Below are positions 1-12,231 of a DNA stretch of 64,000 nucleotides, piece after piece. The stretch lies in assembly GCF_958450345.1 (NCBI RefSeq), contig NC_088784.1, positions 72,689,747 through 72,753,746 of the forward strand, in the 5' to 3' direction. Every line of letters starts with the position of its first letter. Positions within the stretch are counted from its first letter, which is position 1. The position numbers were made by a program, and so were the translations under genes. Below the pieces are notes generated by a model. It was not told the DNA's origin. It saw only the letters and a list, made by a program, of their open reading frames with translations, and made no database searches. Source of the DNA: Calliphora vicina (taxonomy: Eukaryota; Arthropoda; Insecta; Diptera; Calliphoridae).

Positions 1-1075
1 CCAAAAATCGATTTTTTATATGAAAATCAAGTAAAACCTAAAATCGGCTATAAGTCGGTAGATAATGGTCCAATGGGAAAAAGGACGATCATCTGTGATC
101 ACTTATATTTCCAACCAAAAATGGATTTTTTATAGGAAAACCAAGTAAAACCTAAAAGCGGCTATAAGTCGGTAAATAATGGTCCAAATGGAAAAAGGAC
201 GATCATCTGTGATCACTTCTATTCCAACCAAAAATTGATTTTTTATATGAAAATCAAGTAAAACATAAAAGCGGTATAAGTCGGTAAATAATGGTCCAAA
301 TGGAAAAATGACGATCATCTGTGATCACTTATATTTTCAACCAAAAATCGATTTTTTATATGAAAATCAAGTAAAACCTAAAATCGCATATAAGTCGGTA
401 AATAATGGTCCAAATGGAAAAAGGACGATCATCTGTGATCACTTCTAAATCAAGTAAAACCTAAAATCGGCTATAAGTTGGTAAATAATGGTCCAAATGG
501 AAAAAGGACGATCATCTGTGATCACTTATATTTCCAACCAAAAATTGATTTTTTTATATGAAAACCAAGTAAAACCTAAAATCGGCTATAAGTCGGTAAA
601 TTATGGTCCAAATGGAAAAAGGACGATCATCTGTGATCACTTATATTTTCAGCCAAAAATCGATTTTTTATATGAAAACCAAGTAAAACCTAAATGTGGC
701 AATAAGTCGTTATATAATGGTCCAAATGGCAAAAGGACGATCATCTGTGATCACTTATATTTTCAGCTAAAAATCGATTTTTTATATGAAAATCAAGTAA
801 AACCTAAAATCGGCTATAAGTCGGTAAATTATGGTCCAAATGGAAAAAGGACGATCATCTGTGATCACTTATATTTTAAGCCAAAAATCGATTTTTTATA
901 TGAAAATCAAGTAAAACCTAAATGTGGCTATAAGTCGGTAAATAATGGTCCAAATGGAAAAAGGACGATCATCTGTAATCACTCATATTTTCAGCCAAAA
1001 CTAAATTTTTTATATGAAAATCAAGTAAAACCAAAATGTGGATATAAGTCGGTAAATAGTAATCCAAATGGATAA
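1..1075. repeat. 114-bp tandem satellite, about 9.5 copies
   Basis: Copies start at about 1, 115, 228, 341, 538, 653, 767, 881 and 995, with one copy cut short near 445. The period is 114 bp. Each unit contains a conserved block around GATCATCTGTGATCAC and a diverging AT-rich part. The array begins at or before the window edge. Because 114 is a multiple of three, one + frame stays open from 488 to 1075 with a 38-residue repeat. I read this as a by-product of the period and not as a gene: earlier copies carry indels that break the frame and no gene-like context is present. Confidence 0.93.
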
Positions 1076-2294
1076 ATGATAATTTGTTATTATAGTTCGA
1101 TGTCTAAAAGACAAGCAGAGGTAATTAATTTAAACCCAAGTATTCGCCACTAAATATTAACTCAAAAGTTTTGTTCAGAAAGTTTTGTCGCTATTTTTGA
1201 CTTTTAATTTTAAATTAATTAACAACTAATGCAAAGGTTATATGAATTCTACTACATGGAAAAAAGTTCTTACATTTTCTCATTCTCCCTTAAATCATAT
1301 TTAATATTTAAACATTATTTTCTAAATTTATATTAATTGTAACTCATTCAAATTAATTTCCGTTAACCCTATGCAAATGATGGCAACACTTTTTTATGTT
1401 TTGTTTTTCCATCCACCAATAACATCTCTGTTTTTGGAGATTTTCTTATTTGCCAGTTCTCTTTCACATTTTCTTACTCTCTTGCTGTTACTGTGTCATT
1501 CTTAACAGCAACAGCTGTTCGAAAATAAACAAATACATAAGAAAAAGTGTATTTTGTTCTTTCGCATGAGAAAAAAGGCGGTTGTTAAAAGAAAATTGTG
1601 TTTATTTAAAAATATATGGCCAATAATTAAAAGAAATAAATGAATTTAATAAAAACCAGGCCAGGAAATTGAAATCTAAGTGTTTATGTTGGAAAAATAG
1701 CTGATTTCTGATTTTATGAAGTACAAAAAAGCAAATGCCAGTCTAGAAACAATAAAACAAAATGGGTAAGCCAGGAATTAGTATTATTTATTTAAATAAA
1801 AACAATAAATTTGTTTAAAGTGTGAATTAAATTGTTTATTATTGAAGATATGTAAAAATCTAATATATAATTTGTGTTTTTTGTTTTATAAAAGCAAAAA
1901 TTTTATGTAGACTCCCTTATGTCTGGGGTGTTTTCCATTTTCCTCGTTGTTATTGTTTTTGTTCTTATTGGCCTAGAAGTTGTTTTTCTGTTTTGTTTGT
2001 TTTTATTTTGTTCAAGCTCTTCAACTTGAACTTTTATTTTGTTAACTTTACAATAAAATTAAAAATATTATTTATTGTTTATTACATGACTCAAAATTAT
2101 TAACTTACGTGTTTGGAATTTTTAATAGAATTACTCAAAAACGTAATTTATGCCTTTAAAATATATGTAACCACATATGAGTTTGGCCAGCCACTTAAAT
2201 TCAGACAAAATTTTATGTAAATTTCTTTGTTTTGTGCATTATATGAAACTCTATTGGGTTTGTCGTATATGTACTTTATTTAACCCTTTCTTAT
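1076..2294. other. AT-rich intergenic stretch, nothing recognised
   Basis: No open frame, RNA gene or terminal repeat was found between the satellite and the first hAT-like element. The sequence is AT-rich with poly-T and poly-A runs. Confidence 0.5.
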
Positions 2295-2302
2295 GGATTT
2301 AC

Positions 2303-3047
2303 TAGGGTTGACATTCGAATAATTGGGAAAAATATTTTATTCGATTAAAAATTATTTTTTTCAATTAAGAATAATTGTCAATTCGATAATTGTCGAATAA
2401 TCGAATAGCCGAATAAATTAATTTTCAATATAAAATTTAAAAGAATCGTTTATGAAACAGTATTAAAATTTTATAATTTTATTTTAAATTTTAATATTAA
2501 ACCTTTTATTAGAAACGGCTTTCTACAATCATTTTCCAATCCATTTTGGATTAAAACATCAGAACGTTATGAAACCTACCTTAAAAACGAAAAACTTGTG
2601 ACTACTAAAGTGCTAGGAAAGGTTAACGTTCAAATTTTAAGGCGGTAAAAATCGGTAAAACTGGGATATGATAGGCATCTCTATATCTCCGAAACTAATA
2701 AAGCTAGCACCAAAATCTCAATATGAATTTATTCAAAAAATAAGTGGACAAGTGTGTGGTACTTTATGATTTTTTACTTTTAAAGGGAATAAAACGGACG
2801 AAAATGGAGTTTTGGCACTTTTTTGTATCCCATATTCCAGAAGTTAAATTTAATTGACTACCATTCGTCTTTCCAAAAAAAAAATTCAAATGGATTTTGT
2901 AACTTTTTTAAACTTTTTTTTTGTACATTAATTTGATAGAAAAATGTTTATTATAAACCCCCTCTATTTATAGAGTATTTTTAGAGTAGTAGCACACGCT
3001 GGGTATACGCTAGTATTAAAATAAAACTCGAATAATTGACAACACTA
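2303..3047. mobile_element. hAT-like non-autonomous element with 8-bp target duplication
   Basis: The left end reads TAGGGTTGACATTCGAATAA and the right end closes with AATTGACAACACTA, an imperfect inverted pair with the TTCGAATAATT motif inside. The flanking 8 bp are GGATTTAC (2295-2302) and GTCTTTAC (3048-3055), six of eight matching. An 8-bp duplication and TA-G starts are typical of hAT transposons. The 745-bp interior shows no transposase frame, so it is a MITE-like derivative. Both ends resemble the hAT copy at 13802-15122, which is rich in the same TTCGAATAA words. Confidence 0.6.
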
Positions 3048-3364
3048 GTCTTTACAATTTAGTTAATCTACTATTGAAATTAATTAATTTATAACAGTGA
3101 GGAAAGTAAAAGAATTATTTTTGACAACACCATTTCCTATTGCATTTAAGATATTTCCAATTAAATTTTAGAAATTTCCAATTAAATTTTAGAAATTCAA
3201 ATTTTATCTTTTTAATTGGGTTGGATAGTAAAGTCTCAGGTCTTTAGTAGGAGTGATAACCGCACACTATTCAATTGGAGCCTTCATTGGTAACTGGATT
3301 ATGTGCCCACAGGACTTCTGTAGGTTGTACGAGTATATTGTAACTGTCCTAGACTACAGGGTCT

Positions 3365-3485
3365 CAGACAAAAATTGCTGAGGGAAGATTCCTTGATGAA
3401 CTGGGGGATAGAGCTAGATATGATCTAGGAAATCTACTAGGCTTTATCAGGGATATAGATTGGCTTCTTAAGGGTATTACAATGA
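3365..3485 (+). pseudogene. LINE open reading frame 2, C-terminal scrap
   Basis: A + frame reads approximately RFLDELGDRARYDLGNLL followed by GFIRDIDWLL. This resembles the extreme C-terminus that follows RNase H in fly non-LTR retrotransposons. It is short and isolated, with no flanking reverse transcriptase, so the family assignment is tentative. Confidence 0.35.
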
Positions 3486-3531
3486 ATCCTATGGGTCTCC
3501 TTCAAATCTATCTATCTTTTATTATAGTGTT

Positions 3532-3676
3532 CTGAAATACAATTGGAAAATTCTGAAATACAAATGGAAATTTCTGAAATATAATTGGAGCTTTTTGAAA
3601 TACAATCAGATTTTCTGAAATTCAATTGGAAAGTTTTAAAATACAATTAGAAACTTCTGAAATTCAATTATAGAGA
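3532..3676. repeat. 21-bp tandem repeat, about 7 copies
   Basis: The unit is close to TTCTGAAATACAATTGGAAA plus one base, repeated about seven times with substitutions. A shorter duplication of AATTTCCAATTAAATTTTAG lies just upstream at about 3155-3200. Confidence 0.8.
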
Positions 3677-4338
3677 TGGCGGACTAATTCATTATGAATT
3701 AAAACCCCAAATGTTCTATATTAAATTAACCACCACGAAACGAACTAAACCGCCAAACCAAAGAATTAAAGAACACAGGAAAGGTATTCCAGGATATGCT
3801 CGATTTTAAGCGTAAGTGGACCACCTCGTCTAAAAAGGTAACGGAAGCAACTATAAAACCATTAATGGGAGGATTTCTGAAAAAATACCGTGTAATATGC
3901 CAATATCTTAATGTTTAATAAATTTGTAAAATATTTGAATAAATTTACGTATTTTTGAAAATTTTTATATTGAACGGTTTAAGTTTTATTTAACTAAATA
4001 CAAGTATAAGTTTGTTTTGGTTCACTCTTTATATTAAAAAGCCTTTCTTGTTTTACTTGTTTTTATTAACTTTTGGGGCTTTTAATCATTTTTGGTTTTA
4101 GGACTTAGGTTAGGTTTTAAGGCAGCCACGAAATGAAGAAAAAGAAGAGCAGCTCACATGGGTCCATGCAATGGTCTCTTTGTGTTACCTGAAAGTATAA
4201 GAAAACAGAAGAAAGAGGGACAGATATAAGTGAAAAGAGAGAAGGAGAATATTGGAAAAGTTAAGATGGAGATGTCTGAAGAAAGAGAGAGGGAGGAGAT
4301 CTTAAAAGTTACGTACCAATGAGTCGGCGGTTATTAGG

Positions 4339-4850
4339 TCACTCTAAAGAGATCCCCGTGTCTGGTCTTTTTAACCAATTACTACTTCCTATAAAGGCAC
4401 TAATGCCCTCAAGCCTCATATTCGAGAGCTCAGAAAGACTATTTAGGGAACGATGTCCCTGAAACCTTAGGCGTAGATCTCCTAATGCTGGACAATGACA
4501 AAGAAGATGAAAAATAGTCTCATCCTCCTCCTCGTTTTGACAACTTCTGCAGAAGTCGTGGTATGGCAAGCCAAGTCACCTAGCGTGGTTACCAAAGGTG
4601 CAGTGTCCGGTTATGACCGCCACTACACCACTCAATTGTGAGCGCGTAAAGCCAAGAAGATATGTTGTTCGTCCCCGATTCAGTCGGGGCCATATCGTCC
4701 TGGTTATAGTGCATGTGGGTTCACAACCCCATCTAGCCTGAGCGAGCTCATAGTAAAAATTACTAATTAATAGCTTGCATTTGTATAACGGAATCCCACA
4801 TAGGAAATCTATGTCTCCGTCAGGTAACATGGCGCCTTTTTTCGCCAGGT
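4339..4850 (-). pseudogene. LINE (I-like) RNase H and C-terminal fragment
   Basis: Two minus-strand frames join with a small break near 4570. The upstream part (4576-4850) reads AKKGAMLPDGDIDFLCGIPL, the end of a retrotransposon RNase H domain. The downstream part (4339-4569) carries the Cys-His run CRSCQNEEEDETIFHLLCHC, which follows RNase H in many arthropod LINEs. The reverse transcriptase is missing and the frame is interrupted, so it is a dead 5'-truncated copy. The same family has a piece in a Dbs intron at 59580-59700. Confidence 0.75.
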
Positions 4851-4864
4851 TTTAGGACTTAGTT

Positions 4865-5150
4865 CATAACGATTTTGTTTTTCAAATTAAATCAAATATT
4901 TTGGTGTTTTGTAAATCGAATCCACATGATTTATTCGATTTATTTTCGACTAAACAAACTTGTTTCAATGTACAAAATCGTTAAATTTGTTAAAATATAC
5001 CCCCAGTTCTGTTAAACGAATCCGGATAACGATTTCGTTTTTAAACTAATTCACATATTTTGGGTTCTGTAAATCGAATTCATATGATTTACTCGTTTTA
5101 CTTTCGGGTAAACAACTTTGTTTCAATGAACAAAATCGTGCGATTTGAAA
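4865..5150. repeat. Two-copy tandem duplication, unit about 160 bp
   Basis: The segment starting ATAACGATTTTGTTTTTCAA near 4866 recurs with changes near 5027. Both copies contain TGTAAATCGAAT and a Gs-run-free AT-rich body. No coding content was seen. Confidence 0.6.
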
Positions 5151-8100
5151 AACATAAATATTTTGAATATTCGGTTTTGAAAATCGCTCGTATTTGAAAT
5201 CACTCGATTTACAGAATAGGCGAGATTAGTTGGTGCTTTTTGCAAGTCATAAGGGAACTGAATTCTTGAGTTTGCTTATAAATGAAGGCTCTATAATTTG
5301 TATGCAAGATGTTTTATGTAGATTATTATTATTTGTTGTATTTGTATTTTGATGTTCCCGTTTTTTTCTATATTAATCCAAAATATAGTTAATTTATTTA
5401 TTCATAAAGATTTAGAGTACAATTAAGATTATAATATAATTAAAAATAAAGAGCAATAGCAACTGAGGCCTTCAGCTCACAAGTAATATGGTTAATTTCT
5501 TTGTTTCTTTGTAATTGTATCTTCACTGAATATAAATTTTGTTTATTTTATTTATCAACCCAAAATAAAATCAATAACACTCATATTTTGTTTTCTTACG
5601 CACCTGCAATTACATATTTGTATGAGTAAATTTTTGTTACTTTAATTGCTAAAATGTCTATATTTTTTAAACGTTACATTACACACTTACATACATATAT
5701 TTATTATGTGTCCCCAACAATTGGGCTTAATTTGTATTGAAAAATATTTTTAATAATTAGTCTTTAATACGTGCTTCTTTAAAACGGTTAAAACTTTATT
5801 AAACAAAATAATTTATTTGATATTAAATTGCTTGCAAATTTAGCAAATAGAAAAAAAAACTATATAAAACTAAAAACTGGCAAACAAAATGTTGAAACCC
5901 AAAAAACTTGTGAAAAAATATTATCAAAAATTTAAATTATTTAATAAGCAAACAAGTGAGTGTTACTAATGCCATGAAAATATCTTAATTTTACTGTTTT
6001 CTTTAAAAAAGAGTTTCAAGATCTTAAAATAAAATTTTAAAGATTAATTAAGTAATGAATTTTTAAAGGAATAAATACAATAATTTTGAAATTGAAATTG
6101 AGCCTTACGCGTAAACAATTATTTAATGGAATGGTCAAGAGATCAACAGTTTCTTTCCAGCCTTAGGCTGAAGAGTATATACGATTTCGTATAGCCGCTT
6201 AAAACACTGTTACGTGTTATTATTGCAATTGTCAATAAATATTTATCCAAGTGTAAAGAATTGCAGTGACTAATTAAGTAATATGCATTGTTTCTTTTTC
6301 TATTTACAGGTAAGAAATGGAACTTTCTACTACAAACAAGTATTCATACAGGTATTGTAGATATTAGTCAACCTATTTCAAGCCCTAACAGTTTACTGAT
6401 AGTAAGTTGAGAACAACTAACTTTACAGGAGAAGCATTTTTTGTGATTTTACTTTAAAATTTATAAGGTTCTTTGTACACCTATGAAATTTCGAAATATT
6501 ATGAAAACGATTTAACCCTTAAATGCATATTGTTGCCAATTGTCTACATTCCAGTTCCACTTAATTTTAGACGAATATAAGCTTGATACTAATTCAGAAA
6601 AATCAAATGGAGTACGAAAAGTTTCAGCTAACGAAATTCTAAATCAAACTAAAGCTAAATGAAATATAATAAATAAAAACCAACTAAATATTTGATACTT
6701 TATAAAAAAAATAAAAGTAAAAATCATGCATTTAAGGGTTAAAAATTGAATGTTCGGCCCGAAATTATAACCGAAATCTAATCCTTTTATACTGAAGTTG
6801 TTGACACTTGAATTAATATTATTGATGGCTTATATCCTTTAGCAAGTTTTTTGAGTCATGGAAATATAACCATATACGGACACCACTACGTGATAAAAGA
6901 CCAAAAATAGGATCCGTGTCTCCAAGTTTTGCCCAAAGTCATGCACTTTTTTTATGGGCCCCCAAAGATTTGCGGCCTCGGTGTCATTTTTGCAAAAAAG
7001 TTATCATTTTCTCAGGCTCATATATCTTGCAAACAGTTCTGAATTTATATATAATCTCTGAGGCAAAGTTGTAGCCCTTGTCATAAAGAACAAAAATAGT
7101 GAACATATAAAATCAAAAAACTTCATCTTCTTTTCCCCTGTTCAGGCCCCTAGATAGCAAAACGTTCAAAATTCAAGGAAACAATCAACTACAAAAATGT
7201 ACATAGGATCCCAATAAACAACTTTCTAGAACATATGAACTTCCTAGGAATGATTCTTAACATCGTTTAGGTAGGTCAAAATAAGTTAGTAAGAAAAAAC
7301 TAAAGGAATTAAGTGTTTTGGGCCATAAACTATTAAATAATTATAAACTGAAGCATACTTTTAGACAGCTTAAAGAAATTCATCATCAAACTTTATCAAA
7401 CTTTGATGACAATGTCATATTATCTACACATTTGTGTCTTCATCAATATCAAAAAAGACACTGATTGCTATGATGAAGACATTGATGACGAAGGTGATTT
7501 ATGATAAAAAAAATCATGCTCTAACATGTTCTATCACCAGTTTATGTATGTAAGCCTCAAAGTTTCTTTGTCTTTCTCACTATTATCATTGAAAAACTTG
7601 TGCAGGATTTTTATTTTATTTGTTTAAACAAGGAAATTTCTTCAGTCAATCTTTGTGTATCCTCCATAAGTGTTCGTTTTGTGATTGTATGTATGTCTGT
7701 TGTGGGTACAAGTGTCAATTCCATCTGCTAACTTTTGCCAGTGACACGTTAAGTGTTTTGGGCTTGATGTTGTCTATATGGATAAAAATACAAGTACATC
7801 GTTTTATTTTTATACCCCTGGGCTACAATGCTTATAAAATGTAGACATAGCTATGAATAGAAAATATACAAACATCCTTGCCAACTATCCTTGTAACTTT
7901 ATCAAGATAGGAGAGATCATTTACATAGTATAGTCATCTTTATATATATGAATATGTTTGTATTTTCCTTTTAGTATTTTCATAGGAATATTGTAAATTA
8001 CGATAAATAAATAAAAATAAACTATATGACATAATTTGCTGATTGAAGGACATTTACATTTTGTAACAACACTGTAATTTATCTCACTACTTCATTAGAG

Positions 8101-8185
8101 ATTATAGACTAAAACGTTAATAAAGCTATTCATTGAAACTTTCAATATTATTTACATACTATATTATTTATACTTCTATTATTTT
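5151..8185. other. Long AT-rich stretch without recognised genes
   Basis: Only short frames occur. Stop codons are frequent on both strands. No RNA gene, terminal inverted repeat or tandem array was identified. The 74-residue frame at 7620-7844 has no recognisable domain. Confidence 0.45.
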
Positions 8186-8280
8186 TATACCCACCCTCAA
8201 AAAAGATGGGGGGTATATTGATTTTGTTATTCCGTGTGTAGCACCTCAAAATATTTTTTTCGCAGAACCACATTAGCTTA

Positions 8281-8624
8281 CACTATCCGACAAATAGTAG
8301 GGTCAGTGATCGGCGGGGGTTCTGCCCACCGGTAAATGTTATATCGGTAAAAAAAGTTATACGTGTCCCGGCGTTTCGCTGGGTCAGGTCTAGGAATCGA
8401 GATATATCGATTTGAAATTAGTTGAATCGTATAGGAAATTTTTTTTTAAGATAACTAACGAAAATTATGAAATACATACTAATTTCAAATCGATATACTA
8501 TTTCGATTCCTAGACCTAACCCAGCGAAACTCAGGGACACGTTTAACTTCTTTTTTACCGTTCTAACATTTCCCATTGGGCAGAACCCCCGCCGATCACT
8601 GACCTTACTATTTGTCGCATAGTG
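8281..8624. mobile_element. CACTA-ended foldback MITE with TTA target duplication
   Basis: Left terminus CACTATCCGACAAATAGTA and right terminus ending ATTTGTCGCATAGTG form inverted arms of roughly 145 bp around a loop of about 50 bp. Flanks are TTA at 8278-8280 and TTA at 8625-8627. Termini reading CACTA with a 3-bp duplication are the hallmark of CACTA (EnSpm/CMC) DNA transposons. There is no transposase frame; the element is almost entirely inverted repeat. It is inserted in a family D repeat. Confidence 0.75.
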
Positions 8625-8628
8625 TTAT

Positions 8629-8702
8629 CAGCCCAATTATGAATAAAAATGTTCCCTTTTCACATTTTTCCTATTCAAAATTTTTTATTCATAACTGGGC
8701 TG
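8629..8702. repeat. Small 74-bp inverted repeat
   Basis: CAGCCCAATTATGAATAAAA and TTTTATTCATAACTGGGCTG form arms of about 22 bp around a short AT spacer, directly beside the CACTA foldback. It may be a tiny MITE or part of family D; no clear target duplication was seen. Confidence 0.6.
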
Positions 8703-9285
8703 TATATATTCTGGGTCCTCATAAGATTCTAAGACGATCTAGGTATGTCTGTTGAAAATACGATTGGGCCCAAACGAAAGAAGCTAGCTGGCTGAAATTT
8801 TCCACAAATACTCTCTGTTGATAAGTTTTGTTTGGTATTGAAAATGGCAAATATAGGTCCTTGATTTCTGGTAGCCCCCATACAAATGTCCCCATGGAAT
8901 AATGTTTGAGCTGTCATAAATATGTTGATTATGCGGTAATCATGATAAAATCTTGTACAAATTAGTTCTAAGTACTCTAAAATTATACTGTAAAGTATGG
9001 CGAAAATCGGGCAACATTTGCTCCTAGTCCCCCTCAGAAAATGAGCTATATTCGACTGTTCGAATCACCAAATTATATGTACTTCAAAATACAAATTTTA
9101 AATATTTTTATGTAAACAAAATTGTTTTTCCAAAATTGTTTTTTGTTAAAAAATATTTTTTCCGATTATGACCCATTGTAGGTCCAACTTACTATGGTCT
9201 TATATACGTCGTTGCAAAGGTCTTTAAAATATCTATCATTAGATATCCATATTGTCTGTACTAATAACTTAGTAATCCAGATATA

Positions 9286-10563
9286 CAGTGGTTTACAAAA
9301 CAATGGAAACTTTTCCAAATATTCCATATGTAGCCCAAAATTTAAAATATTTTTTTAAAATAAAAAGTTTTTTTTTTAGTATTTTACTTGTATAGTTTTA
9401 TTTATATAAATTAACTGAAAAACAAACAACATATTTATTATATTCTGAAAAAAGGGAACAAAATTAAAAATATTCACTATTTCGCTACTGACAAAACAAT
9501 GGAAACTTTTAAACTTCTGAAAAAAAGTATCTGTGACAAATATTCAATAAATAAATCAGCAGTTTCAAAAATTATAAAGAAATTTCGTGAGACCGGTTTT
9601 GAAAAAACTCAACATTTATGTGGAAGACCTCGTAAGACTACTCCGAGACAAGATAATTTAATAGCTAGAGAGTTCAAGAAATTCCAAAAAAAATAACTCC
9701 TCGAGAGGTTGTTAATAGCCTAAAACTAGAAATAAGTACCCGAACAGTTAGTCGCAGGGCAAATGAGGCTGGTCTTGGTTGCTATCGTCCTGTGAAAAAA
9801 CCACTAATTTCTAAAAACAACCATTCTGCTCGTCTACAATTTGCCAGGGATCATTTAAACTGGTCGATACAGAAATGGAAGACTGTCCTCTTTTCCGACG
9901 AATCCAAATACAATTTAAGAGGCAGTGATGGGAGAACATTTGTAAGACGACCAAAGGGAAAAAGATTAGATCCAAAGTACACAAATAAGACTGTAAAGTT
10001 TGGCGGTGGCAATATTATGGTATGGGGATGTTTTTCAGGGCAAGGTATGGGCCCAATTCATGTTATAAAAGATACCATGAGATATATAGGATACAGAACC
10101 ATATTAAACGATGTTATGTATCCATACGCTGAGGAAAATATGCCCCTAGTTTGGAGATTCCAACACGACAACGATGCGAAACACGCCTGTAGGGTTGTAA
10201 CCGTGTGGTTACAATCCAACGAGGTACGTGTTTTGAAGTGGCCTGCCCAATCGATGTGTAGCAGTTATAAAAAATAAGGGATACCCAACAAAATATTGAG
10301 TTATTGCAAAGTTTAGACCATATTTGTTAAAATAATACCTAAGTTTCCATTGTTTTGTCAATGCCGTAATAAAGAAAACTTTTAATTTTGTTTTCTCATT
10401 TTTAGGATTTAATTAATTATGTCCTTTGTTTTTGTTAAATTATGTTAATAAAAGTATACAAATAAAATACTACAAAAATGTTAAAATTGTTTAAAAAATT
10501 ATTCCAGATTTTAGGCCACTAATGAAATATTTGGAAAAGTTTCCATTGTTTTGTCAGCCACTG
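9286..10563 (+). mobile_element. Tc1-like element, copy T1
   Basis: Ends are CAGTGGTTTACAAAACAATG at left and CATTGTTTTGTCAGCCACTG at right, flanked by TA on both sides. A second copy of the ACAAAACAATGGAAACTT block lies inside each end (about 9492 and 10345), giving the inverted-repeat/direct-repeat layout known for several Tc1 relatives. The element holds a broken transposase. It is inserted in a family B repeat. Confidence 0.9.
9499..10277 (+). pseudogene. Tc1-like transposase, broken (T1)
   Basis: The first frame (9499-9696) carries the paired-type HTH with SINKSAVSKIIKKFRETG and the GRPRKTT linker. The second (9792-10277) carries the DDE core: VLFSDES for the first aspartate, GGGNIMVWGCFSGQG, then FQHDNDAKH for the second. 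The N-terminus lost about 15 residues relative to copy T2, a frameshift near 9690 separates the halves, and the end jumps from PAQS directly to MCSSYKK, so the region with the third catalytic residue (PDLNPIEN in copy T3) is deleted. It cannot encode an active enzyme. Confidence 0.9.
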
Positions 10564-10836
10564 TAGGTCAAAAATAGGTCAAAAATTGAATTTGTCTTGG
10601 TTTTTTCCTTATATCTTAGCCATTTGTGGACCGATTTTCTCGATTTTAAATAGCAACCGATCCGGAAGAATTCCGGAGATCGTGTATGTAAGTCATTTAT
10701 GGGCTTCGGAAAGTTGATTTCAACAGACAGACGGACATGGCTTAATCGACTCCGCTATCTATAAGGATCCAGAATATAAATACTTTATAGGGTCGGAAAA
10801 TTATATTGTGGAAATTACAAACGGAATGACAAACTT

Positions 10837-11373
10837 ATGCATTAAACACATTCAAGACAGCAGGCTACACGACTACACGAACACAAATTCTGCTGGTTAC
10901 AGTTGTAGTCGTGTGGCAGCTACTGAATTATTTTAAAGACGACAGCTACAAAGTAAACAGCTGATTTATAATTCAGTGGTGCCACTTTAATAAAAAATAA
11001 CCGTACAAAATTCCAATGTAATTAAGATTGAAACAATTATTTTGAGTAAAAATATATATATGGTTATAATTAATTATGTACCTGTTATTAATTTATTTCA
11101 ATATGGTTATCAGAAACTTCTCTTAATTAAGTAAAAAAATATATTTTTTTAAGCACTAATTTGATTTACATTTGTTTATTATATTAGCAACACTATTTCT
11201 GTTTTGTAGCTGACAAAAATAGAAATTAGCCTAATTCGGCTACATCGGCATGAGTAGTCGTGTGGCCGTGTAGCTGTGCTGTCGTTAAAATAATCGTCTC
11301 CATATAAACGTGTGCATTTTATTTTTGACAGATTGAAGTTGGTAGCCTGCTGTCTTGAATGTGTTTAATGCAT
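10837..11373. mobile_element. MITE with perfect 32-bp terminal inverted repeats
   Basis: Bases 10837-10868 (starting ATGCATTAAACACATTCAAG) are the exact reverse complement of 11342-11373. Inside, TAGTCGTGTGG words recur in inverted order, giving subterminal palindromes. No transposase frame is present. Flanking 8-mers (ACAAACTT and TATACACT) do not match, so the superfamily cannot be assigned. The perfect ends suggest recent activity compared with the neighbouring repeats. Confidence 0.8.
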
Positions 11374-12231
11374 TATACACTATTGTTTTATTGAGCGGAC
11401 GAGATGTATGTATGTGGTTTATTTTGACACAAAAATCGTTGAAATTACTTATTACTAGATGGTGGCAACATTTTTCAACCCTGTTTAATATGTTTCAGTT
11501 TTGTTTTGATTATTTCATTCTTATTTGCTTGTCACTGAATTGTTTTGTTAACATTAGTCTCTTTTTCAAAACAATTGACAGTCTAACAGAACTGTTAATT
11601 TTACATTCGCAGAGTTACCGTTTCGTTAAGAATGATACAAATATTCAAACGTCACATGGTGATGTGATATTTTTCCTACAGAATATTTAAATTAGCGGTA
11701 TTCACAATTTTGTGCATTGCAAATTCATGCAATGGTGTATTTCTATATAGTTTGTTAGTGTAAAGTCAAAATGCATTGCATATACAATGATGCAAAACCA
11801 TTTGCAAAAGATTTTGAACGCTGCTATTGTAATTATTATTTTATTCGTATTCTTCAGAAATAGATACCTAAGTATTTTAAATTCAATATTTAAAGAATGC
11901 AAATGGACGTAACGACACAAAAATTCAAAATCGAGTTTTTGATTGCTTATGGTACATTTTATCACGATAAGAAATTACAACTTAATTAAAGAAATTCCAA
12001 TGCAAAAAATTGCCAAGAATACTTTACTGTTATTGATTTTATTTAAGGTGACGATATTCTTCTTTTAAAACTACAATCATGAAACTATCATCTCTAATTT
12101 TTTTTTTGAAAATGAAACAATAAATTATAGACAAACAAAAAATTAAGTGTCAAAGTTTTTGAATCAGAAACAAATTTTTAAAAACGTTCAATACAAAAAG
12201 TAAGCAAAATACGTAGTAGAAAATATTAAAA
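11374..12231. other. Intergenic stretch upstream of the Mic10 gene
   Basis: AT-rich. The frames at 11355-11690 and 11702-11965 have no recognisable domain and the first overlaps the MITE end. The last few hundred bases must contain the promoter of the downstream gene, but I see no convincing TATA box or initiator. Confidence 0.4.

Larger units (their letters stand above)
8186..9065. repeat. Dispersed repeat family D, interrupted by a foldback element
   Basis: It starts TATACCCACCCTC with a small hairpin closing at GGGGGGTATA, like the starts of families A and B in this window. It continues after the inserted foldback with phrases such as CCCCCATACAAATGTCC that also occur in family A. A second, shorter copy lies reversed at about 43440-43612. 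No protein is encoded. The right boundary against family B is approximate. Confidence 0.55.
9066..10836. repeat. Dispersed repeat family B, copy 1, split by a Tc1-like element
   Basis: The left part runs to 9285 and the right part resumes at 10564. Shared family B words include GACCCATTGTAGGTCCAACT, GACATGGCTTAATCGACTCC and ACTTTATAGGGTCGGAAA. The end is cut by the MITE at 10837. Compared with the uninterrupted copy at 18871-19551, the Tc1-like insertion sits at the TA in CAGATATAGGTC. Confidence 0.75.

Noticed and set aside
488..1075. 195-residue open frame with a 38-residue repeat
   Set aside because: It follows from a 114-bp satellite period; adjacent copies are frameshifted and no gene signals were seen.
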